From the NCBI GenBank assembly GCA_965227255.1, contig CBDDFS010000003.1, positions 228,155 through 292,154 on the forward strand: a stretch of DNA of 64,000 nucleotides. The letters run 5' to 3'. Positions within the stretch are counted from its first letter, which is position 1, and each line of letters opens with the position of its first letter. The notes under the pieces are model-generated. The model was not told the DNA's origin, ran no database searches, and saw nothing but the letters and a program-made list of their open reading frames with translations. Shown here piece after piece: positions 17,789-25,904 of this stretch. This stretch comes from CBDDFS01 sp965227255 (lineage in GTDB: Bacteria > Bacteroidota > Bacteroidia > Flavobacteriales_E > Vicingaceae). The translations under genes were made by a program, and so were the position numbers.

Positions 17789-19191
17789 TATTTAAGTTTT
17801 CTTCCGAAATAAAAATTAAACCCAGCGGTTGTTTTCCAGTAAGAATCAAAGTATTCACCGTACTCAGCACCGTCTATCCTGTCGTTCATCAAATAATTAT
17901 ATTGAAAGCCAAGGTTGAATCCCCAGCGATCCTTATGCATGAATTCAAATCCCATACCCATGATGAACTTCGGGTAGAGATGATCGTAAATATTATCAAC
18001 TTCCTGATCGCCCAGATCTTCAAGCAATACACCAACTCCACCTAATAATGAAGGTGTGAACATGGCTTGCGGAAAGACTCTCCAGCTTCCAATGATATCA
18101 CCAGAATAGTATGTATTCTCATAAAAGTTCTTATTGGCCAGCTCACCAATTCCCAGGCGGAATGAAACCGAGGTGGCGGAATTGAAAGAAAAGTCCACAT
18201 TTGCCTCAGCTGTTGGCTTGGCTATTCCATCGGCATAATCTCCATCATAGAGTTGCGCTCCTACGCTACCTCCAATTCCAAATCTTCTTCTTCTATCAAG
18301 ACTATATCTGCCATAAAAATTAGTCACTTCATTATTTTCTTTCTCCTCTATATAGTCCCTGAACATCTTCGAATCCTTCTGCGCGGGATCCTGAAGTCCC
18401 CAAAGACCATCCAGAACACCTTCAATGATCAAACTTTGTACAGCCTTTTCAATGGCCTCTGTAACAGCCATTTGCGTTGGTTCGTTGTGAGTATATCCCG
18501 TTTCAACTTCAAGAAGGCGACTAAATTTCACGAATCGGAAGAAACCGATATCGATCATCTGAGATAAGATGGTTTTGGACGTGTATACCGTCTTGAGTAC
18601 TCTTCCATTACTTGTTGAAATAGCTCTTAAGTAGACAGTAATATTATCTTCTCGATATTGACCGGATGCTCCTGCACCAAAATATCGCAATCCGGCACCA
18701 CCTGTCACTACATTCGCATCATAACTGATAATTCCGCCTTCGAGAATCACACCAGCGAAGAGAAGCGGCGGCAACAATGGGTCATCAGTATTCCCTTGAT
18801 CCTTGTTGTATTGTGCCCTACTTGAACGAATGATCTTACGCTCATTCAAAAGGTTATTGAGGTTTTCCCTTTCAATAACCATAAACCAATCTGATTCCTC
18901 CAAAGCTCGGAGCAAAATAGATGTAGCTCCCTGTGTTACAGCGGTCGAGAAATTCTGCCCGACCTCAGAAGGTTTGTATTGACCCGTCTGATCTCTGAAT
19001 TTGTATACTGCCGCAGCAATTTTTTCCTGTGGCGCCGGCAGACTCGTCAACCCTTTGTAACTTTTCGTTTCCGGCCCTAGTCGAGCCTCCGTAACCTGAT
19101 ATGGAGAATACTGTGGTGCAGCACAACCCATATATATCATCATTGCAATCAGCGCAACATATATCCCTACTATCTTTCTTCTGGTTCCCAC
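17788..19191 (-). CDS. csgG: CsgG-like curli secretion pore lipoprotein with C-terminal barrel-like extension
   Basis: Residues about 23-275 align well with E. coli CsgG: lipid-anchor Cys23 (MGC), SYKGLTSLPAPQEKI, a QNFSTAV segment matching the pore-constriction region, NLLNERKIIR, GGAGLRYFGAGASGQY, SKTILSQ and EGVLDGLWGLQDPAQ. The constriction Asn-Phe pair is kept, while the position of Tyr51 appears to be Ser. CsgG forms the outer-membrane channel that exports unfolded curlin. E. coli CsgG is 277 aa; here about 190 extra residues follow, rich in Gly/Tyr/Phe strands and ending in TTAGFNFYFGRKLK, like a small outer-membrane barrel. The gene is 29 bp downstream of csgF and coupled to the PD40 lipoprotein gene. 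Confidence 0.95.
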   Translation of the reverse strand: MGTRRKIVGIYVALIAMMIYMGCAAPQYSPYQVTEARLGPETKSYKGLTSLPAPQEKIAAAVYKFRDQTGQYKPSEVGQNFSTAVTQGATSILLRALEESDWFMVIERENLNNLLNERKIIRSSRAQYNKDQGNTDDPLLPPLLFAGVILEGGIISYDANVVTGGAGLRYFGAGASGQYREDNITVYLRAISTSNGRVLKTVYTSKTILSQMIDIGFFRFVKFSRLLEVETGYTHNEPTQMAVTEAIEKAVQSLIIEGVLDGLWGLQDPAQKDSKMFRDYIEEKENNEVTNFYGRYSLDRRRRFGIGGSVGAQLYDGDYADGIAKPTAEANVDFSFNSATSVSFRLGIGELANKNFYENTYYSGDIIGSWRVFPQAMFTPSLLGGVGVLLEDLGDQEVDNIYDHLYPKFIMGMGFEFMHKDRWGFNLGFQYNYLMNDRIDGAEYGEYFDSYWKTTAGFNFYFGRKLK

Positions 19192-19220
19192 GTTAACTTA
19201 ATTACTTGAAATAGATACGA

Positions 19221-19655
19221 TTAAAAATATGGAATCAGCACGGTCGTCTGATTTCCTGTGGATTCATCGAGAATAACCACTTCTATCCCCTCTCCACCTT
19301 CCGTGACATCAATCTTATAATCACCCAGCACATAACTCCCGGGTTGAATTCCTTCCTCTCCGAACTGGTCTGAAACAAGTGATCTCGACAACTGACTTAA
19401 GATCTGTCTGTTCAAACTTTCTTCAAAGTCCTGAAGCGGATCTCTGCCAAATCTGTCTTCAATATCAGAAGCATTTGGATCTTCCAATGTATTTTGTGCT
19501 TGAGCACTTGACAAAAGTTGTTGATACATGAACGTATCATCACCACCTAACATTGGATTTATTGGTCTGTAGATAAAATCCTGGGCGTAAATAAAACTAG
19601 GGGCCAAAAAGAATAGCCCCCCAAACAACAATAATTTTACATAACTCACCTTCAT
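19221..19655 (-). CDS. csgF: CsgF-like curli assembly factor
   Basis: The 144-residue secreted protein has a signal peptide ending near YAQD. Then comes FIYRPINPMLGGDDTFMYQQ, which matches the CsgF N-terminal region that plugs the CsgG channel, followed by LLSSAQAQNTLEDP and LNRQILSQLSR. The C-terminal strand region (GSYVLGDYKIDVTEG) also fits. In E. coli CsgF couples secretion to nucleation at the cell surface. The length matches the family (about 138 aa). It is 20 bp downstream of the csgB-like gene and upstream of csgG. Confidence 0.92.
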   Translation of the reverse strand: MKVSYVKLLLFGGLFFLAPSFIYAQDFIYRPINPMLGGDDTFMYQQLLSSAQAQNTLEDPNASDIEDRFGRDPLQDFEESLNRQILSQLSRSLVSDQFGEEGIQPGSYVLGDYKIDVTEGGEGIEVVILDESTGNQTTVLIPYF

Positions 19656-19675
19656 CCCCTACACATTTTGATCGA

Positions 19676-20257
19676 TCAATAGATCGAAACATTCTCTATC
19701 CTCACAGAAATGCCAGTTCCTCTCTGCCAAATCGTATAATCCGGCATTTCAGGATTATTTTCAATTTGAATTAATTCGTTGTTTAAACCTTGCTGAACTA
19801 CTGTATAATCCACTCCGTCGGCATTGATATACTGCTCAACAGTATTTCCTGCACCCTGCTGAAGTAGATTGGTCGTATTGTCATCTCCCTCCAACTCTAA
19901 TTCATAATCATTAGAAATTCCTTGTTGAAGAACTCGAGACGTATTTCCCGATCCGGCTTGAAGAATAAAAACTTCGTTATTAATACCGTGCTGGAAAGCC
20001 GTAACCACGTTGGGAAGACTATGACTGCTATTATTCTGATCTGTTACAGCTGAATTATTATGACCCAATTGAAGAAGTTTCACTTTATTCGCTTCATCAG
20101 CTGAAAAGCCTTCATCAACCATATCCATATCTCTTTCGAGATCATACAGCAATAAACTTTCAGAATCTACTTCCTGAGCGCTCAAAGAAAGAGCGATAAC
20201 CATAGAAGTAAGCAATGTTAAAATTCGGTTGTTCATTGAATTGGCGAAATTACTCAT
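19676..20257 (-). CDS. CsgB-like minor curlin / nucleator candidate
   Basis: The product is 193 residues from ATG 20257, or 186 from ATG 20236, which places the signal peptide (ILTLLTSMVIALSLSAQ) at a more normal position. After an acidic segment (about 30-55) come about ten irregular curlin-type strands with the N-x5-Q-x-G pattern (NEVFILQAGSGN, NTSRVLQQGISN, YTVVQQGLNN). It is shorter, less Asp-rich and more hydrophobic than the four CsgA-type proteins, as CsgB is relative to CsgA, and it sits in the assembly operon. The nucleator role is inferred. It has its own promoter candidate in the 162-bp gap after csgE. Confidence 0.75.
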   Translation of the reverse strand: MSNFANSMNNRILTLLTSMVIALSLSAQEVDSESLLLYDLERDMDMVDEGFSADEANKVKLLQLGHNNSAVTDQNNSSHSLPNVVTAFQHGINNEVFILQAGSGNTSRVLQQGISNDYELELEGDDNTTNLLQQGAGNTVEQYINADGVDYTVVQQGLNNELIQIENNPEMPDYTIWQRGTGISVRIENVSIY

Positions 20258-20320
20258 TTATATATTTCCTATCTCATTCTTTATCAGGTCTGCTCTACAA
20301 GGCTTTCCCAATTGGCTACA

Positions 20321-20351
20321 CGAATATAAGATATTTCCCTTGTTTCGTCAA
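20321..20351 (-). promoter_or_regulatory. Promoter candidate for csgB-like/csgF/csgG
   Basis: Read on the - strand: TTG (20349-20351), a 20-nt spacer, then TATATTCG (20321-20328), one mismatch from TAnnTTTG. The spacing fits Bacteroidota primary-sigma promoters, with about 57 nt of leader before the ATG at 20257. Confidence 0.6.
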
Positions 20352-20419
20352 TGATTAGTGATACGTTTAAAAATGATTTATGTTTCGCCTATTTGGTAAT
20401 ATTTTAAGCCCAAAAAAAA

Positions 20420-21211
20420 TTAATAAATTCCACTTCCCATCTGGTCTGTTTCTTCCATTAATTGACGTTGAAGATCATCTTGATTTAACAGGAAGTTGTG
20501 GGCCCTTTTTACAGCCTGATCAGCTCTTTGCTCAATTTCAGATGTTCTCAACTGAATGAAATTTCTAAATATCTCAGTTTCGTTGACATACACACTTACC
20601 TGAGACACAGAACCCCGGACTGGTCTTTCAGCGATGGTAATGGTATATTGCTCGTTCGGTCTACTTGATGAATTCCATTGAGTGAAGAATGAGTCATAAA
20701 AATCCCTTCCAATTTTTGAACGTGTATCGTCCATGATCAGACCAGAGATTTCAATATCTCTCGATATTTTTCTCTCTTCCTCCATCTGCCTTCGTTCTTC
20801 TTCCTTGAGTCTTTCCAATTCAGCCTGGGAAAGGGCCAAATCAGTGCTATCATCTTTGGGCTTGGCTTTGGTTTCAGGAGTAAGCACTGGCATAACCATC
20901 TCGGCCTGCGCCATCTTTTCTAAAGCCGTCTCAGTTGAATCAAGCTCTGCCTGTATTTCTTCCAAAATCTCAGGATCAACATCCTCGTTAACTACGAGAA
21001 TTTTTTGCTCTTCCTCAACCTGAGGTTCATTTTTTTGAATTTCTCCCACAGGAAAGGCAAAACTCTGCTCTGTACCTACCTCCCTGTTCTCGTCAACCAC
21101 AACTTCTGTGGCTTTTGGAGGATCCTTGGCGACCTTCGCCTCCGGTTCATCCTCAAAAAGATTTACCACTCCCACTCCGAGTGTTGAAATCAAATAAAAT
21201 ATTTTCTTCAC
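20420..21211 (-). CDS. csgE: CsgE-like curli secretion specificity factor with long acidic N-terminal extension
   Basis: The last ~115 residues match CsgE: IEISGLIMDDTRSKIGRDFY, ITIAERPVRGS, VSVYVNETEIFRNF and an Arg/Gln-rich end. CsgE caps the periplasmic side of CsgG and controls which proteins are exported. E. coli CsgE is 129 aa; this protein is 263 aa because of about 140 residues rich in Glu, Pro and Lys with a short coiled coil (ELERLKEEERRQMEEERK). Translation appears to start at GTG 21211 (MKKIF). The N-terminal hydrophobic stretch is short and the signal peptide is weak. Confidence 0.88.
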   Translation of the reverse strand: MKKIFYLISTLGVGVVNLFEDEPEAKVAKDPPKATEVVVDENREVGTEQSFAFPVGEIQKNEPQVEEEQKILVVNEDVDPEILEEIQAELDSTETALEKMAQAEMVMPVLTPETKAKPKDDSTDLALSQAELERLKEEERRQMEEERKISRDIEISGLIMDDTRSKIGRDFYDSFFTQWNSSSRPNEQYTITIAERPVRGSVSQVSVYVNETEIFRNFIQLRTSEIEQRADQAVKRAHNFLLNQDDLQRQLMEETDQMGSGIY

Positions 21212-21230
21212 CTTCCTTTACTCTTCCATG

Positions 21231-21262
21231 CGAAATTACAACTCATTTGCCATGCAGACAAA
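21231..21262 (-). promoter_or_regulatory. Promoter candidate for csgE
   Basis: Read on the - strand: TTTG (21259-21262), a 20-nt spacer and TAATTTCG (21231-21238), one mismatch from TAnnTTTG. It lies just downstream of the terminator of the preceding csgA-type gene. The leader would be about 13 nt. No TGA-N6-TCA box is seen here, unlike the csgA-type promoters. Confidence 0.55.
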
Positions 21263-21271
21263 AAAGGCCAT

Positions 21272-21302
21272 AAAAAAGAAACGCCTCACAAGGAGGCGTT
21301 TC
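21272..21302 (-). terminator. Terminator of the first csgA-type gene
   Basis: A 10-bp stem GAAACGCCTC / GAGGCGTTTC with a 5-nt loop, followed on the - strand by a U-run. It lies 22 bp past the stop at 21325 and separates this gene from csgE. Confidence 0.85.
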
Positions 21303-21324
21303 AAATATTATTTGGAAAAGCTTA

Positions 21325-22542
21325 TCAGCTACCAGCGGACTGGTTAATCACTGAATAGTTGCCACTTCCTGTCTGAGTTGTGTAGGCACCGTTAGAGTCG
21401 CCCGACTGCCATACATCACTCATATTGTTTGAACCGTTTTGAGTTGTAAAAGCCTCATTGTAAGAACCTTCAGAATCGATATCTGACCAGTTGCTGTTTC
21501 CACCATATTGGTCAACATCAGCTTCATTATAGTCGCCAGTTTGGTCGATGTAAGAATCATGCCATGAGTATCTCTGATATGTATTGGCAATGTTGTTATC
21601 ACCAGTCTGCTCAACATCACTTTCGTTTCTGCTTCCCTTTTGGAATGTAATACCAGTGTTCCAGTCTCCTGTTTGATCCATGTCAGACCAGTTATAATTA
21701 CCGTTCTTTTGATCAATGTCAGCAGTGTTGTTATCACCAACCTGATCAACCCAGCTGTCATGCTCCATACTATATTGAAGAACGTCAGCGCTGTTGTTGT
21801 CGCCATTTTGGTAAATATCAGACATGTTATTTGTTCCACACTGGTCTACTTTAGCATAGTTCCAGTCGCCATACTGATCTACATCAGACCAATCATTGTT
21901 TCCAAGATACTGATCAACGTCAACCGTATTGTTGTCTCCATAAGAGTGAGAAGAACTTGTATGATCATTACCAGACTGATATACATTCGTGTTGTTGTAA
22001 TCACCATGCTGTCTTACATGACTATAGTTATCATCACCATTTTGACTTACAACAGCAACGTTATTATCTGAATTGTCTGATCCATAATAAGTATAAGACT
22101 TATACTGATCAGTATGAGAATGGTTGTCATCACCTATCTGAGAGGTTGAAGAACTGTTGTTATCACCAGTTTGATGGTCATATGCATTGTTATCATCTCC
22201 CAATTGAGTTACAGTGATTGTATTGCTGGCTCCCAAAGATCTGTTATGACTCCAGTTAAGGTCTCCGTCCTGGTCTACCGTAGCACTGTTGTAACCAGCT
22301 CCGATCTGATAAACACTAGCGTAGTTATCATCTCCTGTCTGGTCAACATCAGAAGTATTATCATCAGAACCATTCAGCGTGTTTACTTGATCAACATCCG
22401 AATAGTTACTGTAGCCTACTTGATCAACCGTTGACGAATTAGATCCGGCACCGCTTTGATTCGTATAAGCTTCATTAGATTGAGCGAAGGCCAATGACAC
22501 GGCTACTGTGAAGGCACTCGCTAACAATATTTGCTTTTTCAT
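21325..22542 (-). CDS. CsgA-type major curlin repeat protein (copy 1)
   Basis: The 405-residue secreted protein has a signal peptide to about residue 20 (LAFAQ). It then consists of about 33 units of 11 residues with the pattern x-N-x-S/A-x-V-x-Q-x-G-D, the strand-turn unit of curlin amyloid. E. coli CsgA has ten such half-units, so this is about three times longer. Asp is abundant at the turns, giving a very acidic fibre. One unit contains a single Cys (VDQCGTNN). Short loop insertions occur after units 3 and 11. The last two units (AYTTQTG then NYSVINQS) recur in all four copies. The gene is monocistronic, with its own promoter module and terminator. Confidence 0.92.
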   Translation of the reverse strand: MKKQILLASAFTVAVSLAFAQSNEAYTNQSGAGSNSSTVDQVGYSNYSDVDQVNTLNGSDDNTSDVDQTGDDNYASVYQIGAGYNSATVDQDGDLNWSHNRSLGASNTITVTQLGDDNNAYDHQTGDNNSSSTSQIGDDNHSHTDQYKSYTYYGSDNSDNNVAVVSQNGDDNYSHVRQHGDYNNTNVYQSGNDHTSSSHSYGDNNTVDVDQYLGNNDWSDVDQYGDWNYAKVDQCGTNNMSDIYQNGDNNSADVLQYSMEHDSWVDQVGDNNTADIDQKNGNYNWSDMDQTGDWNTGITFQKGSRNESDVEQTGDNNIANTYQRYSWHDSYIDQTGDYNEADVDQYGGNSNWSDIDSEGSYNEAFTTQNGSNNMSDVWQSGDSNGAYTTQTGSGNYSVINQSAGS

Positions 22543-22564
22543 AATGCGAATTATAGTTTAAAAA

Positions 22565-22610
22565 TGGTTTTGCTCACTAAATCGTTCAGGAATCTTCTGC
22601 CTAATATTCG
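22565..22610 (-). promoter_or_regulatory. Conserved 5' leader element of csgA-type copy 1
   Basis: On the - strand the leader holds GGCAGAAGATTC and then AGCAAAACCA, 23 nt before the ATG. The same two elements occur in copy 2 (24261-24305), and CAAAACCA alone occurs in the leaders of copies 3 and 4. The conservation outside the coding region suggests a shared RNA-level or early-elongation signal. Confidence 0.45.
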
Positions 22611-22621
22611 ATTCAGATATT

Positions 22622-22690
22622 CAAATCTATAACCATTCCTTTTCTTGTGCGATGACCTTAATTTCCGAAGACAATGATTATTGTCATCGA
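22622..22690 (-). promoter_or_regulatory. csgA-type promoter module, copy 1
   Basis: The -7 element TAGATTTG (forward 22622-22629) starts 80 nt before the ATG. No TTG is present at -33; CGATGA (22650-22655, forward reading) is there instead. A palindromic box TGATTATTGTCA (TGA-N6-TCA, 22675-22686) runs into TCATCG (22684-22689), which forms an inverted pair with CGATGA at 34-bp spacing. The box is centred about 64 bp upstream of the predicted start of transcription, as for class-I Crp/Fnr activation. Confidence 0.7.
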
Positions 22691-22734
22691 AATAAATGAA
22701 ACCTTCATCGAAGAAAAACGTTGACTTGTCGAAA

Positions 22735-22768
22735 TAAAAAAGGCGCCGAAAATTCGGCGCCTTTTTTT
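22735..22768 (-). terminator. Terminator of csgA-type copy 2
   Basis: A perfect 15-bp stem with a GGCGCC core (GGCGCCGAA / TTCGGCGCC) and long A/T flanks, 19 bp past the stop at 22787. Confidence 0.9.
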
Positions 22769-22786
22769 ATTGTGTTATAGATAAGA

Positions 22787-24235
22787 TTACTCTCCTCCAC
22801 CAGCTGATTGAGTGATAGTAGAATAGTTACCATTTCCAGTTTGAGTAGTATATGCTGCATTCCAATCATCAGACTGATCAACATAACTCTCGTTCATGTT
22901 TCCAGTTTGAGTAGTAATGGCATAGTTGTCATCTCCATACTGCATAGCAGAAGAAATGTTTTCATTTCCAACCTGGTCAATATCGGCTTCGTTATCGTCA
23001 CCATACTGATCAACATCGCTATCATTTTCATTACCATTCTGTACCGCAACAGCAAGGTTTGTTTCACCATCTTGAAGAATCAAACCGTCATTGTCGTTTC
23101 CAACTTGAACAGCAACACCAATATTCAAATAACCGTCTTGGTCAATTGCACTAACGTTGTCATTTCCAACTTGATTAGAATTTGCTTGATTCAATGTTCC
23201 ATTTTGGTCATGATCTCCAGAGTTTCCATCTCCAATTTGGTCTACATCAGAATCGTTCAAATTACCGTTTTGATCAACATCAGCAACATTATCGTCACCA
23301 ATTTGATCTACATCAGAATCGTTCAAATCACCAGTTTGGTCAGCATCAGACGTGTTGTCATCACCAACTTGAGTTGAGCTAGACATATTGATGTTTCCAG
23401 TTTGATCAGCATCAGCATCGTTTCCGTTACCTAGTTGAACTGCTGTAGCTACGTTGGTGTTTCCATCCTGATAAACATAGCTATTGTTCATGTCACCTGT
23501 CTGAACCACAACTGCAGTGTTTGTATTACCATACTGATTGTTAGAAGAAATGTTATCATCACCAGTTTGGTCAACATCAGAATTGTTGTAGTCTCCTTCT
23601 TGCCAAACTACACTAGAGTTGCCATTTCCATCTTGGTCAACAGTAGAAGTGTTATCGTCAGAAGCTGGAGTTACACCATAGTATCCTGGATAGTAATACT
23701 GGTGAACTTCACTAGAGTTATCATCACCTGTTTGGTTTGTAATAGATGAGTTTGTTGTTCCAACTTGATAATCAACAGAACTGTTTCCGTCACCAATCTG
23801 TGAAACGGCGATTTCGTTATCATCACCCCAGCTTGCTGCCCAGTCCATGTTACCATCTCCCTCCTGAGAAACAGAGGCATCGTTACCGTAACCTCTCTGA
23901 GTTACTCTGTAAACAGTGTTGTTATCTCCAGTCTGGTCAACATCAGAGTTGTTGTTTCCACCATTTTGAACCATTCCATTCCAGAATGTAGAAGCACCCA
24001 TTGTTGTTCCAACTCGGTTATTATCACCTGTTTGGTCAACATCAGATACGTTGTTCGCATTGGAAGAATTGTCGTTATACTGATCTACATTGGACAGGTT
24101 ACCCATTCCAGTCTGATCAACGTTAGAAGTGTTAGATCCACTTCCAGCCTGATCAGTGTAGGCCGTATTAGATTGCGCAAAGACCATTCCAACAACGAAA
24201 GTCAATGCACTCGCTAGTATTAATTGTTTTTTCAT
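22787..24235 (-). CDS. CsgA-type major curlin repeat protein (copy 2, longest)
   Basis: The 482-residue secreted protein has a signal peptide to about residue 20 (GMVFAQ) and then about 39-40 units of 11 residues, many almost identical (SDVDQIGDDN, ADVDQNGNLN). The middle (about 260-400) is the most regular repeat block in the locus. Two interruptions are seen: a Tyr/Pro-rich insert (HQYYYPGYYGVTP, about 180-192) and a Trp/Met-rich stretch near 85. The N-terminal first units and the C-terminal NAAYTTQTGNGNYSTITQS cap match the other copies. Frequent repeats at DNA level make the gene prone to length change. It is monocistronic. Confidence 0.92.
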   Translation of the reverse strand: MKKQLILASALTFVVGMVFAQSNTAYTDQAGSGSNTSNVDQTGMGNLSNVDQYNDNSSNANNVSDVDQTGDNNRVGTTMGASTFWNGMVQNGGNNNSDVDQTGDNNTVYRVTQRGYGNDASVSQEGDGNMDWAASWGDDNEIAVSQIGDGNSSVDYQVGTTNSSITNQTGDDNSSEVHQYYYPGYYGVTPASDDNTSTVDQDGNGNSSVVWQEGDYNNSDVDQTGDDNISSNNQYGNTNTAVVVQTGDMNNSYVYQDGNTNVATAVQLGNGNDADADQTGNINMSSSTQVGDDNTSDADQTGDLNDSDVDQIGDDNVADVDQNGNLNDSDVDQIGDGNSGDHDQNGTLNQANSNQVGNDNVSAIDQDGYLNIGVAVQVGNDNDGLILQDGETNLAVAVQNGNENDSDVDQYGDDNEADIDQVGNENISSAMQYGDDNYAITTQTGNMNESYVDQSDDWNAAYTTQTGNGNYSTITQSAGGGE

Positions 24236-24260
24236 AAAGCGAAATTTGTTAATAATAATT

Positions 24261-24305
24261 TGGTTTTGCTACTGAATTCTTCTAGAATCTTCTGCCCGGA
24301 ATTTT
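24261..24305 (-). promoter_or_regulatory. Conserved 5' leader element of csgA-type copy 2
   Basis: GGCAGAAGATTC followed by AGCAAAACCA on the - strand, 26 nt before the ATG. It matches the leader of copy 1 almost base for base in these two blocks while the sequence between and around them varies. Confidence 0.45.
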
Positions 24306-24314
24306 TCAGCTATT

Positions 24315-24383
24315 CAAATCTATTATTAGTAGTGTTCATATCCGATGATGTTTACACATGATAGGGGTGATAATTATCATCGA
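24315..24383 (-). promoter_or_regulatory. csgA-type promoter module, copy 2
   Basis: The -7 TAGATTTG (forward 24315-24322) lies 80 nt before the ATG, exactly as in copy 1. CGATGA (24343-24348) replaces a -33 TTG. The box TGATAATTATCA (24368-24379) is a perfect dyad with TGA-N6-TCA spacing, and TCATCG (24377-24382) is 34 bp from CGATGA. All spacings are the same as in copy 1. Confidence 0.75.
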
Positions 24384-24426
24384 TTAACGAAACCTTAGCT
24401 TCGACGAATTCTCAATTTTTGGGGAT

Positions 24427-24456
24427 AAAAAAAGCCCCGAATTTCTTCGAGGCTTT
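24427..24456 (-). terminator. Terminator of csgA-type copy 3
   Basis: The stem AAAGCC..CGAA / TTCG.GGCTTT with small bulges and an A-tract on the forward strand (U-run on the - strand), about 20 bp past the stop at 24477. Confidence 0.75.
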
Positions 24457-24476
24457 GAATTCTAGTTAACTACGGA

Positions 24477-25694
24477 TTAGTTAGCCGGTGCTCCTGATTG
24501 ATTAATTGAAGACCAGTTACCATTTCCATTTTGTGTGGTGTAAGCAGAATTGCTGTCATCCGTTTGGTAAACTTCACTGTAGTTGTAGTTTCCATTCTGG
24601 TATGTATCAGCGTGGTTTGAATCACCATATTCCTGATTTACATAAGAATCGTTCTCATTACCCATTTGATCTACCTCAGCATAGTTAAGATCTCCCTGAT
24701 ACTGAATGATGCTTGAATAGTTCAAGTCACCTGATTGATACAAGTCAGCGGTGTTCTCATCACCTGTTTGGTAAGTCCATGCGTCATTCTTGTATACGTT
24801 CTGATCAACTTTGATGTTGTTGTCATTTCCAGAAGAAGTAGCATGAGACCTGTTCCAGTCACCATTCTGATCGATATCAGCAGTATTGTCATCACCGTTA
24901 GCTCGGTCAATACTTCTGTTCTTATAACCAGTTTGGTCTACAGTTGAAACGTTTCTCTCAGCTGGCCCGGCAGGAGCCCAGAACATTCTCTGCTGAGTTG
25001 TAGAAACATTTGAGTTACCTGTCTGAACAGTTGTTGCATCGTTATCATCACCGTCCTGGATTACATCAATCTCATTGTTGTTACCCCAAGATTCAACATC
25101 ACTCAAGTTACCTGTTCCAATCTGATCGATGTCAGCGTCGTTAAAGTCTCCTGCCTGACGAACCCAAGATTTGTTCTTTGGTCCCCAGATTGATGTCGTA
25201 GTTTGATCAACTGTAGCGATGTTTCCATCTGACTTATCTGTATTCCATGTTGTGATGTACTGCTTGATCCAAGACTGGTTTGATCCAACTTGGTTCGTAG
25301 TCGCAGAGTTTCCATCACCAACCTGGTGAGTGAAAGCAAGGTTGTACCTTCCATCCTGATTAGCTACCACATCATTATCAGCACCATAAGTCATGGTGTT
25401 GTTGTTGTTATGGAATCCAACCTGATCGATATCGGCAGTATTGTAACCTGCCCCATCCTGAATAACTGAAGATGAGTTTTCATCTCCGTTCTGATCAACA
25501 TCCGATACGTTATTATCTGATCCATTCAAGGTGTTGATCTGCTCAACTTCAGAATAGTTCAAATAACCAACCTGATCAACCGTAGAGGTATTCGAACCTG
25601 CTCCACTCTGATCAGTATAAGCCGTATTAGATTGAGCAACCGCCATTCCCATTGTGAAAAGCATTGCTCCAGCAAACATGATTTGTTTTTTCAT
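24477..25694 (-). CDS. CsgA-type major curlin repeat protein (copy 3)
   Basis: The 405-residue secreted protein has a signal peptide to about residue 20 (GMAVAQ) and about 30 units of 11 residues. It is less regular than copies 1 and 2: inserts such as KQYITTWNTDKSD and QQRMFWAPAGPAERN interrupt the array, and it carries more Arg, Lys and Trp. The first three units and the loop after them (NTLNGSDNN) are nearly identical to copy 1, pointing to duplication or gene conversion of the 5' end. The C-terminal AYTTQNGNGNWSSINQS cap is conserved. It is monocistronic. Confidence 0.9.
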   Translation of the reverse strand: MKKQIMFAGAMLFTMGMAVAQSNTAYTDQSGAGSNTSTVDQVGYLNYSEVEQINTLNGSDNNVSDVDQNGDENSSSVIQDGAGYNTADIDQVGFHNNNNTMTYGADNDVVANQDGRYNLAFTHQVGDGNSATTNQVGSNQSWIKQYITTWNTDKSDGNIATVDQTTTSIWGPKNKSWVRQAGDFNDADIDQIGTGNLSDVESWGNNNEIDVIQDGDDNDATTVQTGNSNVSTTQQRMFWAPAGPAERNVSTVDQTGYKNRSIDRANGDDNTADIDQNGDWNRSHATSSGNDNNIKVDQNVYKNDAWTYQTGDENTADLYQSGDLNYSSIIQYQGDLNYAEVDQMGNENDSYVNQEYGDSNHADTYQNGNYNYSEVYQTDDSNSAYTTQNGNGNWSSINQSGAPAN

Positions 25695-25769
25695 TAGCGA
25701 ATTATAAATTGGTTTTGATTAAAATCTGATAAAAAAGAGGTGGTTTTGTCCACTTTCCCATCTTTCGAA

Positions 25770-25839
25770 CAAACTTAATAATGGAATATTTTTTTGTCGG
25801 AAACAATAGTCATTATTGACCAATGATTTTTGTTATTCA
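25770..25839 (-). promoter_or_regulatory. csgA-type promoter module, copy 3 (degenerate)
   Basis: The -7 TAAGTTTG (forward 25770-25777) lies 76 nt before the ATG. The box TGATTTTTGTTA (25824-25835) is 47 bp above it, one mismatch from TGA-N6-TCA. The CGATGA position reads CGGAAA and the TCATCG position is also degenerate. A separate perfect dyad GTCATTATTGAC lies at 25809-25820. Confidence 0.55.
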
Positions 25840-25852
25840 TGAGATTAATCAC

Positions 25853-25883
25853 AAAAAAAAAGGCCCGCTAAAAGCGAGCCTTT
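25853..25883 (-). terminator. Terminator of csgA-type copy 4
   Basis: The stem AAAGGCCCGC / GCGAGCCTTT (one mismatch) with a 5-nt loop and a long A-tract on the forward strand, 22 bp past the stop at 25905. Confidence 0.8.
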
Positions 25884-25904
25884 ATATATTGAGAATAATT
25901 GTTT

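Noticed and set aside
22808..23377. Long open frames on the + strand opposite the csgA-type genes (also 21640-22071 and 23435-23749)
   Set aside because: They are shadows of the regular repeats: the products are Ile/Val-rich copies of the same pattern without signal peptide or family features.
25809..25820. Dyad GTCATTATTGAC as the regulator box of csgA-type copy 3
   Set aside because: Its half-sites are inverted relative to TGA-N6-TCA and its distance to the -7 (about 32 bp) differs from the other copies; TGATTTTTGTTA at 25824 keeps the 47-bp spacing.
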